NCBI GenBank assembly: GCA_021292105.1
Contig: CM037862.1
Coordinates: forward strand, 6,366,765 to 6,430,764
Source: Anadara kagoshimensis
Lineage: Eukaryota; Mollusca; Bivalvia; Arcoida; Arcidae
Direction: 5' to 3'
DNA length: 64,000 bases
Below, piece by piece: positions 1 through 14,700 of this stretch. How positions within the stretch are numbered: position 1 is the first letter of the stretch; the number at the start of each line of letters is the position of its first letter. Under the pieces are notes generated by a model. It made no database searches and was not told the DNA's origin. It worked only from the letters and a program-made list of their open reading frames with translations. The position numbers were made by a program, and so were the translations under genes.

Positions 1-205
1 TCACTTACAGAGCAAGCAATCTACCAACTGAGCTACCACAGTGGTTTTAAACAAGGGGTAAAATTGAAAATTTATGATGTTGCAGTTAAACTAGACCCTG
101 TAAAACACTGGAGTGTCTCTGGAAGCAAGTAATTCTATTTTGTTATTGTGTAAGGTCGAGTGAAATGGTTTAAGGGGTTGTTTCAGGTGATGATATATAC
201 ATATT

Positions 206-285
206 ATATACACAGTGTGTATGTACAATCCTTCTTATCAGGTCGAGTCCTATTTTCAGTAGCAGGTACCACTACGATTCACACA
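206..285. repeat. Partial copy of the 19915-20070 foldback element
   Basis: It contains the same CACAGTGTGTATGTACAA end and a GTATCAGGTC-like, GAGTCCT stretch, followed by a degraded centre. The opposite arm is missing. Confidence 0.7.
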
Positions 286-390
286 AACAGGTAAAAATAG
301 GTAGAAAAACTAGTCTAGATAATGTTAGATAGAAATTCTGGCCAAGATAGCAGAATTTTGTAATCAGAAATCTTTTGTTTGTGTTTGTAG

Positions 391-3300
391 TTACATTCTC
401 TGAGAAACAGATTACACACCAACGCTGTACAGTTAGAAAAGATTGAACAAACCAGGAATGAACTCGAAAGGTAATAGAGTTTTATCTTGTTACATATGTA
501 CTTATATACAAATATGAACTCTTACTTAGATGGTTGTCCTTGATGTGTTCCTTATATATTGATTCCAAATATCTTGTAAAATTTATTTCAAATGTATTAT
601 TATTTGATTAATAGAATGAATAAGTAACAATAGTAGCATGTGTCACACGACCTATCTTAGTAGAACCCTGAAAAAAGCAGTTAAGTGTAGTATTCAATTT
701 TTACACCCCAAGTCAAGATCTTTCCACTTATATGGATGGTGGATGAAACCAGAGAAAACCTTGACCTTTTATCAAGTGAACCGACAAACTTTCTCACAAC
801 TTTGTCTTGAGTAGGATTCAAACCTTGGTTGATAGGGATGCTGTGATCTGTAAGCATGCACTTTTGACAACGCAATCATCTTTTATAAAAACCTGTTTGC
901 GCTTAACAGTTTTAGGACATATTATTATTATTATTATCATTTTTTTTTTTTATCAATTAACCTTTTGCTTAACCTTGTCAAACCAAACAAAATGTTCAAA
1001 CTACAAGGTGATGGGGCTAAACAGGTAAATAATTTTCATAACTCTGAAGACAGAAATTTTTATTGCTTTACAGAAAATTACAGCAGGATCGTGAAGAATG
1101 GTCCAGGCAGATTGATACAAAAGAAAAAGAAGTATCTAGTCTGAAAGAAAATACAACAAACCTCTTACAGAGATTAAATGGCACAGAACTTAAACTTAAC
1201 TCTGTAGAAAATGAGGTAAGATTAAGATCTACTCTTATTTTATAAAACCTTAAAAATCTATAAAATTTTACTCAAGCAATAATACATAGTGAATTTATTT
1301 TAAATGGAAATTATTTACAGAATGTAACACACATATACATGCAACTGTAGTATAAATTATGTAATCAATTCCAATTGTATCTGTATGGGGAATTGACTGA
1401 TCGACGGCCACACCCATAATGTTCTGACACTGGCCCCATCACGGTACCAAAGCACGGCAACTAATGACAAACTAGTGTCAGTAACGTCATTAAATGGATC
1501 AATTCAGGACAAGTTTTCATTCTTTTTGTGTGTAATTCAAGCATTTCCGCCTTTGACCGAACATTGTGGACGTGGTCGGCGATCCGTCAATTGTCTCCTT
1601 TGATAGCATGTTTTATTTGCTTGATATGTTTGTTACTTTCAATGTTTGTGTGAACAAGAGATAGAGAGATTTATACAATATTAATTTTGTATCATTTTCA
1701 GCTTCATATTAGTAACACTACATTATTGGAGAAGAACAATGCACTTCAACAAGCTATGAAGGATTCAGAATTCTTCAAATCAGCTCAGGAGAGCACAGAT
1801 CAGAATTATCATCTAGAAAAGGTATGTTTGAAACAAAGAAAGACTTAGTTTAACAAATACAGTAAAACCTCGATTCATCGCCACCATTTGTTCAGTCAAA
1901 TTTTGGAGTTATAAAGGGGTTTGGCGATAAATTGGGAGAGGCGGATAAAGAAAAACATAAACAAAATGGATTTTGGGACTTCAAACTAGTGTGGCGATAA
2001 GCAAGGTGGCAAAGTTATCGAGGGGCATTATAACGAGGTTTTAATGTATTAGTTAAATCAGAAGTATTTTATATAATACAAATTAGGTTATTTTTAAGAC
2101 CAATTATGGTAAATCACCTTATAATTACAGCTGCAGTAAAAATAATAAGTGATATTTAAATTTTTGTTGAAATAATAAGAAATCATTACTTTTAAAATTG
2201 TAAGGTCATGTAGGAAGAATCAAAAATCGAGACCCGGTAACTAGAAGTTATATGTATTGTAAAGTTGTATTTGAACTAGTATAAAACCTAAATGCACAAA
2301 AATGTGTTATAAATAAGATATTGATTTGCCCTGAGCTTACAGTGTAAGGATGGCAACAGACGTCTCTGTGTAACTTTTATTGATTTTTATACAATATCAA
2401 TATTGAGTATATTTGTAACTTTATATATAAACTTACTGCAACACTTAAATCTCTGTTAATCTGTAGTAAGTTGTATTTAGTAGAATTTTCATAATACATA
2501 GTAATTATTCCTATTTAAATTTTTTATGATTTTTCAATTTTTCAGGAACACAATGCCAAACTACAAGGAAAGATAGAAGCTCTTCAGGAGAAGTAAGTTT
2601 TCTTTCTTCCATTGTTTCAGCACCCAAAAACAGCCTAGTAATGTGTATTTACTTAAATTATTATTATGCAAATTTATTTCACTGTAATAATTAGCTTTAG
2701 AATGTAACGATATTGATTGTGTTTGATCTTTAAATTGACTAATTTTATTTTACACAAAATAAAATTATATGGCATCTCAGAGCACGCATCAAATTACTTA
2801 TTGCATTATGGTCAGAATGGGTTGGTAATGGCCCCTAGCTTTCTGTTAGAATAAGGAAGTCAATAGTACAGTCAAAACTGCCTTAAAGGTCACCTCTATA
2901 TAAGATCCACCTGCTTTTCAGTGTCATTAGAGTTTTATCCAAATTGATTTTCATATTATTTGAACTTGTATGTAAGAGCCACATGCCCCATAGAGGCCCC
3001 TTTTACTGGGTCCCTTGGCTGACCTTTATATATAGGTTTGACATTGTCTCCATCTATAAACTTGTCCAGTAGAACTTTTGTTAGATTTTAGTCCTAATTC
3101 ATAACTTTACATTGTTTGATACATTTCTTTTGACACACATTAGATGGTCAGAGTGAGATAGGATATTTTAACATTCATATTAATATGGTTATCAATTCAT
3201 ATATCTGTTTTATTTTGATTGCCAATCCATATTTCTGTTTTATTTTGTTATAGGGTAACCATGATCCAACACGAGAACTTAAGTTTAAAACAACAAGTAG

Positions 3301-5193
3301 AAACAGCTCAGAGGGCCCTCACAGATAGATCAGGAGACGACTCACATGAGAAGTTTACTGCCATGCTGGCCTCTTTAAAAACAGATAATGAAAAGGTTAG
3401 TTCTACTTTATAACATTGTTTAATCGGGCTCTGAGAGTCAAAATTTAGCAATTCTTGGATTTGTCTTATTATCTAGATCTAAGAGCCAAAATTTTGGAAG
3501 TTCTCTAATTTGTTTTAAACTAGGAATTGTGTGGGCTGTTGAACTTTGAAATACATGTAGTTATATTTCAAGTGTGCAAGCCATATGTGACTATCCTGCC
3601 TTTGTGATATCTCAAATGTTGTCATGTTGCTGGAAGCATCTCCGAAAAACCTGGATCATGTTTTGATGACATGTTAAATGTCTTGCAACATATTAGAAAT
3701 TCCTGCTTGCCTAGAGCACATTTGTTCTGACTCACTGATATATTTCCTTACTTGCATATCACTTGTGTACTTCCTTTAGATTTAGGTATAATGAACTGGT
3801 TAATTTTCTATTTCAGACCAGAATTACATGGGAGGAGAAAAATGCAACATTGTCAGATACAGTAGGTAGATTGAAGGAAGAAAACAGGAATATAGAAGGA
3901 AGGAGGAATAACTTAGAAGCAGAATTAAACAGGCTAAACAGAGAATATACTGATATTATCAGGAAGTTATCAGTGGCTGAAGCATCATTAGAGGCAGCAC
4001 AAAAGGTAAAATATTATCCAGGATATAGTTTGATGTCCCATAGTTGTTTGTTCCTTTCTTTTGATTTTACATGTGGTGGGTGTAGCTAGCTAAACAAGTG
4101 GTGCTTACCGGTACTCTTCTGGAGCACCTGGCCTGAATTCCTTGGTGGTAGATTACATGTTGAATGCGATTTGCCAGTTTTCAAAGTTTTTACTTTTGGG
4201 ATTGTGATTTGAACATGGAATGGTGTGTTTGTATTTGATAAGTTACGGGTACAGAAAAATTGACCACAGCATCTGTATATAAAGATAGTTTCTTTTTATC
4301 TCAGTAGAACCTCTATACATTGCCACTATTTGTACTGTCAGATATTCATTAGGCATTTTGAAGAAGTTTTGGTGATAAATATAGGTACTAGGCTTCTCAA
4401 GAAAAAGTAGAGGAAATGGATTTTGCGATTTCAAAATAGTGCAGCGATCAATAAGTGAAGTGTCAAAGTTATCAAGTTTGTGATAATTATAATAATTTGT
4501 GAAAGTTTATTATACATTTTAAATTATTAAATGGACTTGGATGGAATTTACTTCATTCTGTAGACAAAAATGAAAAAGATATTCTCGAAAAGGTTGCCTT
4601 GATTTAACATTAATTTCTAATATAATTAATGTATGCTAGAAGACCTAACTTTATATATCTGTATTTATATATAATTGTTTTGCAAAAATAATTCTTTTGG
4701 AGTGCAGTTTTAAGAGTTTGTTGTTTTATGACAGGCTAAAGATAATTTAGAACAAGAACGAGGACAACTAAAACTGGATTTGAATAAAATGCAGCAGAAA
4801 TACGAGACAGCACACGAAAAGTCCATAGAATCTAACGCCCGGATAGCAGAACTCATAGATAGGCTAGAACGAGCTGAACAAAATAGTGTATTCAGTAATC
4901 AACAGTTGATGAACTCATCAGCCAACATGGAGGCTTACTCTAAGTCAAAGGTAAGGCACAGTGTATTCAGTAATCAACAGTTGATGAACTCATCAGCCAA
5001 CATGGAGGCTTAGGTACCGAGGCTTACTCTAAGTCAAAGGTATGGCATCTATCATACTTATGACATTGGTCTTCATGTACAAATTGGACCAATACAATGT
5101 GTAAGACATGTCCGATTCATAATACATGCAATATATATATATATATAATGTCAAGCCAGGTCTGAATTCAACAAGAGAAAGTGGGGAGAAATA

Positions 5194-5239
<46 letters not shown>

Positions 5240-5476
5240 TCCAGCTATTGATCTGTGCACATCACCATCTTATTTGAGATCTACATACAATGTGGGTACA
5301 AATCACGTGTCCTCAGATCAACAGAAGGTTAGTTGAAATGCTCTAAAACTGTTATTTCCAGTGGAGTAGGGCCAGCTTATGTGGGGACATTTGACTGTCC
5401 CTGCAGAAAAATAGTCTGCACATTGCAAATTGGACTACTATCCTATTTTTCTCACATTGTCCCCCCTTTACACTGT

Positions 5477-5523
<47 letters not shown>

Positions 5524-8026
5524 GAGGGATGTTTGATGCCAAATAAAAAACATTATAAATACAAACGTACTACATGTACAGGAAATTTATTTTTAAATTT
5601 TCATTTTGCTGATATTTTAGGGTGAATTAGAAGATTCCTTCCAGAGATTACAAGTTGAAAATGCAAAGTTGGAAGCCGAACTAAAGCATGAGAAACAGAG
5701 AGCTGAAATGTTACATAAAGATTTACAAGATTCACAGAAGGTATCTATGGTTACATTATATCTGTCTTTTCTCTAGGTGTTATGTTTTAGGTTTTGTCTA
5801 TGACTTGGTCACTCCTTTTTTTATATACACAAACTAGTTTTAAACAATCTATAATGCACATGGTAAACATTATAATTTTTTGAGCACCTCAAAAATAAAA
5901 TTATAAATTCAATAAAAAAGAAAATCTTGTTAATTCAAAAAATTTAAAAAAAATATGAATGTCATTATAGATTTCAGCAATGAACTTTGATTATAGTCAG
6001 GTTATAGATGTGTAACTATTGGGTTGTATGCAAATTCTTTATGAACCCATAGGGGTTCATTGAAAGTGTTACATGCAGTGTTCAAATAGTTACATGCTAA
6101 TAAACTGATTACAGTCAAAGTTCATTGCTAAAATAACTTTTATAAAAAAAAATTGATTATCCAATGAGCATTGAGCAATTTAGGGTTAATATAATTCTCT
6201 GACTCATTTGAGTTCATTTTTGGAATGCAACAGAAAAGTAAAAAAGTTGAGGATTATGCAATATATAGGTCTAGACTTCCAAGTGTATAGATATTTATAG
6301 TTACTGTAAGCACATTGTGGTGTCTTTATAATAGCACAATGCATCAATACTTAAATCTACTGTAAATCATTAAAAATAAAATATGATTATTACTTCATCA
6401 GGGAACTGAAACAAAATATTATGAAAATATGTCATTTGATCATTTGATAAACAAACACACATGTATGGTAAAGATAAAGATTGGACTTTGGTAAAACTTA
6501 CATATTGATGATGGTGCAAAACTGAAAACATTAAAAGAGTGGATTTGTGAATGTGATTTTCTCAAATCTTAAAGATTTGAACAATAATTTAAAAAAAAAT
6601 TGATGGATTTTTTCACAACCTTAGATCCAATACATTCTATGATTTACAGTATTGATAGTAAGTGTACCCTCTCAATGTATCTGTCTCATCTCTTGGTGTA
6701 ATGTATGTGTATGTAGATGTCTCTGTGTATATTATTTCTATAACTAGTACTTTCCATGTACACTAATTAACAGGTCAGAAGTAGTTTAGAGGCTCTGTGT
6801 TCTAACTTGAAATCTACAACAGCACATCTTGAAGATAAACTTGGGGTAAGTTTTACATCATCAGCTTAACACATACTATGGTATAACAATGTATATATAT
6901 CATACAGATTATAGGCTTCTGTAAGTCAGTCTCTCCTATTAACAAGGTGAATTTAAATTTTTAGGTGCAGGATTGGAAACATAGGTCAAAAACTCTCAGA
7001 GGAAGTTTAATGTAATCAGCTGTTTTTAAATAGCTCTCTTGGAACGAAATCAAAGTTTTAAAATGAGACTTGAAGACCTTATAATTCAAGAACAAATTTT
7101 CACACTTTATCCCAATTTCACGCACATGCACACACATGTATACTCTACAGTTATTGCCGTTGCCTCAAACAAAGGCAATAAATTGATTATCATACCAAAA
7201 GGTAACCATGGTAATAAGAAAGACAGAAAAAAGAAAAATATTTTTAAAAAGACAGCATGAAACACCAGTCCTTCTCCAATTCATTGCTTTTTCTCCTATC
7301 GGAACTCATCGGAGGCAAACGCTAGAATGTCCTGACCGATTCTTCATGGATGACGTCATATTATTGTGACGTCACAATGTGTTCGGAAGGGGTGGGATAT
7401 GATGTTTTCAGAGGGATACATGATCCCTGTTGGTATCTTTATATGTATAATATGTTTTTCTATACATACATGTTCTGTATCTCGACTCACATTAACACAA
7501 CATATAAGAGTAAGAACAAGCATTCTTTTGTTGATTAGCTTCACAGCCACCCACATTTTTGTTTACATTTTCAGTTTTACAAATGGATAGAAGTTTATTT
7601 ATACTAAGGCATGACAGCTGATGTATATATGTTACACATGTGTATATTTTTTTCTCTCACAAGAAACCTAACAGTGTCTATCACCTCTTATTTATTTTAC
7701 CCCCACTTCCAAGAAAGGGGGGGTATACTGGTTTACCTCTGTCCTTCCATCTGCCCATCTAAACAAAAAATTTTGTAACAGTTTTCTCAGTAACACAACT
7801 ACTGAAAATTTTGTATGTGAGTTCAGTATGAGGTCCTGTGCCGCAAGTAACCATTTCAAGTCTGTCAGACATCTGCTTTCTAATTATGGACTTACCGGTA
7901 GTTTATTTTTCGACATTTACAGTCAATGGTTGAAGTTAACAGTGGGGGTATACTAAGTGAGCAAGTAACTCACAGATTTCCTGTTTTTAACTATTCTGTT
8001 ATGCCGCTTTGTTTTGACTAAACATC

Positions 8027-8057
<31 letters not shown>

Positions 8058-8729
8058 GGGGGTCACAATGCCATGCACAGTTAAACAAAATTGTGTTGCA
8101 TTATGAATAACAATATGAACAACAAATGTACTAATGTTGTCAAAAACACTTACTAAGTTTAATTCAGTTTAATCATTTGTTAATTGATTCAGTTTTACAC
8201 TATAACCATACAGCTATATATAATCACTAAATGTTGTTTTCAGCAGCATGGTATAAATGGCATGGATCAAAATGTAGATGTAAGTTAATCAGAAAATCTA
8301 CATTGTAGTGTTACTTACTTACTATTGGCATAGTGTAAAACCTGGGCATGTCTATAATATTGGCTTGAAATCTACATTGTAGTCTTACTTACTCTTGGCG
8401 TAGTGCAAGACATTGGCATGTCTGAAATAGATTAGCTTGAAATGTACATTTTGGTGTTACTCTTGCGTAGTGTAAAACTTGGGCATGTCTGTGAAATATA
8501 ACTTGTAGTGTCTATAACATAATTGGCATAGTATTAAATATGGGCATGTCTTTAGACTTAAAGAGTGTAGAGTGAACATAGATTTTAGTAACATCTTTTT
8601 CAGACATATTTGTATGTCTAAATGTCCTTTTCTTTGTTTCTATTCATTATTTCCCCCTTTGTTTATTGCTTTGGCTTATTTTTATCCAATAAATCACAAA
8701 AATTACATTATTTGACGCAGCTTTAAGTA

Positions 8730-8770
<41 letters not shown>

Positions 8771-11700
8771 AAATTCAGATTTAATTTGTCTGTAACATAT
8801 GTTTATTCCACTTTTTTGTTTTTGTGTTTTTATTTAATTAATTCATTGTGAATCTCATCTTAGGTCTGAATGAGCCTTTATTCTTTCTGTAGTTCACTTG
8901 TATATTTTTTCTGCCTGAAGAGGCATTGAGACAACTTATTTGTTGTTTTTTTTGTTCACAATTTTATTTTTTTATTTAAAAACAAAGAGGACCAACTCAG
9001 ATTATGTTTAGTATGAAAATAGAATCAGAATACCTTTAGTTTACTTTTGCTTGTAATTTCATAAATATTTCCATTGATTAGGTTTGTGCTTTGCTTGAAC
9101 TAATTTCTAATTAATTCTCTTTAATTTTTAGCTTACTTTCGATAATTGCATGCTTAGAATCAGGAGATTTTTTAAATTTCTAACAGCTGATATATATTTT
9201 CACATCAATCTGTTTGAAACTAAAAATTAGAACCAGCCTTGTTGAAAAAAAATTCAGACAAGTTTGAAAATTAAATAAAAAAAGTATTTATTTGCGCTAT
9301 GTTATAATGTGAAAATGTATGTCATTACTCTACTTTTTTAGTCTATAGAAAAATGAGTTATATAAGTCATATCTCAACTAATATTAAAGCTATCAATCAG
9401 AGAATACTAAAGTAATCCCCCCTCATTCATAAAGGGGGACTACTTGCCTCTGAAACTAGCAAATGACTTGATATTTCTCATTCTTAAGCTTGTTTTCAAA
9501 TGCTTTCAACTCTTCTTTCGCTGTGTCTCCTTTCTTAGGAAGAATCTTTCGCTCGTAATGTGATAACGCAGGAAGCTGAGGATAACAAAGACTTATGGGA
9601 AAAGGAGGTTATAAGTAGATCTAAGCTTGGTATGCGGGTGAGTCTTGATGTGATCTTGTGGACTTATTCTGACTTTTTATCTGTGCTCTTTACAGTATAA
9701 CAGCTAGGTTGTCTTTTCAGTTCAGCTGATGTTCTAGTTTGATATTAAAATTAACTTAGAATATACAATGCAAAATTTTTCATCTTTTGTCTGGCTTTGT
9801 ATTGAAAAAACATTAAATCTACTATATGAATCACTGTTTCTGTGACAGTGAATTATGCTTTATTTTCATAGAAAATCCATTAAACTTGTATAAAGAATGA
9901 TTTTTTTCACTTACTTATTGGTAAGCAGTTTGAATTTTGCAAAAAATTCACTGAGGAAAAGACAACCTCTGACTGTATAGAACTTTATCCATATACCAGT
10001 GTTCATTATTTTACCTTTTAAAATAATGTAGTTTAGACTTTTAGAAGACATTTATATGTATATTTTGAATGAATAGCTATTATTTTATCTATTAAATGTC
10101 AATTGTTTCTTTTTGGTTTTTGAATACATGTATTTCCACACTAAAATTGATGTCCACATTGTATAAGTTAAGAACCAATCCAGTGCATATATATACCTAC
10201 ATACAGATTCAGTGTATGTCAGCCATCTTGTACCATTTCATGTGAATTTGTAAAAAAAATATGCATCTTTATTTGTGTTTTTGATAAGTTTGGTGCTGTC
10301 AAAGTTTATAACATGCTATCTATCATCAGTGTTAAAAAATTGAAATTCGATAGACTGATATTAAGGTACTTTGTTAAAGTTTTTGCCCAAAGAAAATCTA
10401 ACCCAATCATTAAAACTGTTTTCTGAAGTATTTTGACATAACTGTAAACCAAATAATTTGAATGTTCTAAGACTGAGATGTGCAAAGCCTTTACAATCTA
10501 GCCTCCCGGTCAAAATTAAGATGCAATCTACAATTATATGTTGTACATTTTTAGGATGTTTAAATTTGTTCTTTCAGTTAGCACAATATGAACGACAGAA
10601 ACAGGAATCTCTTTCAGCAGCTGAGGAGGTAAGAACTAAGCTTTATATTTCAAAAGGTTATGTCAAATGTCCCTGTTAAAAACTGCTGATCCATTTATCT
10701 AAATCATCCTTCACTGTATCATTTTTCTTTCTTCTTTATTTGGTGCCAATGGATGGAGAACTAGCTGTTGCATTTTCACATATTATGATTGTCAACATTT
10801 ATGGTGATGCACCCACGATTATCTCACCGTGGTACGATAGTCAGGGCAGTATAGGTCCTTGTCATGAACTTTTTTGCAGCAAAATTTACATGTATGTTAA
10901 GTTTTATTTCTAATTTGTTAAAACTTTCATTCAAAATATTGTTAAGTTACCCTAATTCATTAAAATATGACAGCTCTGTTTTTTAATAGGTAAGATTTAC
11001 AAAATAAGTGAATATGCTTTATTTTCACTGCTTATTGTTTTATTAGTAATTTTTATGTCATTTTATAAAACCTAACACTACATTGGTTTAATATTATGAT
11101 ATAACTACAGTAATTTGATTTGTAGGAGAAGAGAAAAAATAGAAAATTACAGGAACAAAAAGTTAGTTTAGAATCCAAACTGCAAGGAGAACAAGACAAG
11201 TGAGTATATATGATTAAACAAACAAGAAAATATTGTGTTATTGTGGTTGTTTTTTGTGGTTCCAGGGAAGGGAGCAAAAATACTGTAAAATGTGTTATTC
11301 AAGCGAAGGTTATGTGTGAAACTGACATCTTTACTGTCAATTGTTTCTGCAAATTTAATATTTACAAGCTGTTCTGTTTATTTCGGCTCACAATTGCTGT
11401 GGAGAGACATCTAGTAAATTATGTTTTGTAAAAGGGTGAAATTGACACTTTACCTGCATGGTCTATTAGACATTGCCACACACTAAACCTATGCCATAAG
11501 ATGTTCAGTTAAGGTGACTCATTGTTTTATGGATTATAAATTCTTTTAATTTCAGAAATGCTCAGTTGCAAAAAGAAGTAACAAATTTGAAAGCCTACCT
11601 CAAAGTTGCCAAGAAGAGATTAAAGGTATTAACTTTGATACACATAATGTTTAAATTACAATGTAATGACTGTAATATATTATTATATATAACTTGTGTG

Positions 11701-14700
11701 ATACTCTGCAACCTTTTCCAATCGCTCAGAAATTACATGTACGATTAACTTATGGTTCATAGTGATAATGGTCAAAGGGAGGTAATTTGAACAGGTCAGT
11801 ACATCTACTAAATGTGTTTTTTGAATATCATCAATTAGGTAAGAAATGTCCAGTGGCAAACCAATCAACCAATGGTGCATTTCTGATGACTTTTTACAAT
11901 ATTGTTGGATTTGCAGCCAAAGAAAACCAATGGATGATATCACCTGTTCTCTTAATAGATAATTTTATTGTGAAAGCTCAGTCCACAGGAAGTTATCACT
12001 ATGAGTCATAATTTTTGTTAAAATATATATACGGTAGCAGCACAATCTGTGTGTGTGATCCTCATCAGCCATTATATATCTACCAAGCCTGCTTTTCTTT
12101 ATACTTCAAGTGAATAAATATACTCCAAAGAAGCTTGCAGAAATATATCTTTCTTGAACGAAATATCTGTCCTCAATACGGTATACATGTTTAGCTTTGT
12201 GAATGCCATTAATTTTGGTCTCCAGAACCAAATTTTCAGACCTGATTTTGCAATCATTTCCGAATAAAGATACAGTTTGTCAACTGAGAAAGAATCTTTT
12301 TCAGTTATTAGCTCACCTGACCAAAGGTCATGTGAGCTTATGGTATGGTGCGGCGTGTGTATGTGCGTGTGTGCGTGCGTGTGTGCGTGCGTGCGTGTGT
12401 GCGTGCGTCGTTAACACACATTTTCGACTTCTCCTCTGAAAGTACTTGGCAGATTTCAACAAGACTTGGTCAGAAGCATGTCTGGGTCGGTGCAATTTAG
12501 ATTTGTTCATGGCGTTGCCATGGCTACCAAAACTAGGTCACAGTGACCTAGGGGTGCAAAAATCTTGAAAAATCTTCTTCTCTGAAACCGATGATGAGAG
12601 AAAAAATCTGATGTGATATTTGGTTTCTCTAGGGTCTTAAGCCTATAGTTTGTTCATTTCGTGAAATTAGGTTGAAAAATGGGTTACGCGTTTTTGCGTT
12701 TAATTTTGAAAAAATCGTAAAATAGCTTTAAATTGTTATAACCTGACTACTTGACCAGATAATGACATGGGGTTTTCAGTTTTGACATCTTCTTGTTAGT
12801 GTCTTCAAATGAGGTCAAGGTCAAATGTGAAGGTCGTGACCTAATTTTTTTTACCTCTGATTATAATTATTATCTCGAAAACTATAAACTTTTTGTATAG
12901 GCATGTATATTAGAATGTTGTAGGTATTGATACAAGGATCATTTTGATGTATAGAAAAAGGTCATGGGTTCAAAGGTCAAGGTCACAGATGCGAATCAAT
13001 ACTGAAATGGTTAATTATCTCGAAAACTATAAACTTTTTGTATAGGCATGTATATTAGAATGTTGTAGGTATTGATACAACAATCATTTTGATGTATAGA
13101 AAAAGGTCATGGGTTCAAAGATTAAGGTCACAGATGTGAAACAATACCGAAATGGTTAATTATCTCGAAAACTATAAACTTTTTGTATAGGCATGTATAT
13201 TAGAATGTTGTAGGTATTGATACGACGATCATTTTGATGTATAGAAAAAGGTCATGGGTGCAAAGGTCAAGGTCACAGATGCGAAAACAATACCGAAATG
13301 GTTAATTATCTCGAAAAACTATTAACTTTTTGTATAAGGATGTATATTAGAATGTTGTAGGTATCGATACAACAATCAATTCCATGTGTAGAAAAAGGTC
13401 ATGGGTTTAAAGGTCAAGGTCACAGATGTAAAACAATACTGAAATGGTTAATTATCTTGAAAGCTATAAACGTTTTGTATAGGCATGTATATTAGAATAT
13501 AGTAGGTATTGATACAATGATCATTTTGATGTATAGAAAAAAGTCATTGGGGTTTAGTATTTACGTTTACTTTAAATCAATCAGCTAGCCATTAGTTATC
13601 AGGTGAGCGTATAAGGCCCATGGGCCTCTTGTTTTTACCTTATCACCTTATCTAATGAATTGAAAGTAAGGGATATCTGATGTTCATAAGCATCAACATT
13701 TATGTTAAGTGTGACATTACAATTGGTTTTGTTATTCTTACCAATGAAGTAAACAGCAAGATGTACATCAGATTTTAAGTAATTCTTGTCCTGTTGTAGC
13801 TTTTTAGATAATTAAAATCCTTCCATGTTTTAATAAAAATGAATTATTATCAATTAGTCTTCCTGAAAACTATAACTTACATTTGATGAGTAGTACCAGT
13901 AGCGTTTTGTGAACAAGCTCCCCTAACTCCTTTAGAAACAATTTATTCAATTTTCAGGACACATCTTTTAATGAGAATATTGATTCAGACAATGTATGTA
14001 TACAAAGAAGACCTCTGAATTTATGTAGATTTTGTATTATATTAGCTAGGCCGCTAATTAGGCTAATACACTGTTTAACAAATTATTTTATTTTAGTTAA
14101 TTAATTCTAATAATAATTTTGTGAAATTTTTCTTTTAATGGAAGGTGTTGATGTGTAATATAAAAAATTTTATGCCATTTTTTTGCTGCTAAAAATCTTG
14201 TGCTTTGCTTTTTGATCATAACTGAAATGCATTTCAAGAAAACTTGTAATATTGAGTGCCATTTGCCATCAAGCTTTGTTTGTAACGTCAAACACGATTG
14301 GCCATTGAACTAAAGGTTTATTTGTAACATAATGTGCCATTGGTCATTAACCAAAGGTTTTCTTTGCATCATCAAGCATATTTGTGACTCCAAGCATCAT
14401 TGATCAATTGCTGGTTTTAAATGTGTAATATGTCTATCTAAGAAACCAATGGTTTCCTGACTTCTCGAAATGCATTTATGGTTATAATTCTTGTTTTCTT
14501 ATAGAAGCTTTTAACTCTGTATTCCTTAACTTTGTTTTTGTCAGCATTTTACAAATTTGGCATTATTATTATTTTTTAATGTCAAAAAATGATATTTAGA
14601 AAGGTCATGAATCACTTGACCCAATTGTCAGACTGGCAGTTTCAGTCAATATTACTAGAAACTTTGGCAAAAATGACAAATTTAAAAACCCCTTTTGTAT

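Noticed and set aside
1-45. tRNA gene on the minus strand
   Set aside because: Only the D-arm half is present and tRNA-derived SINEs are common here; the T-arm would lie outside or is missing.
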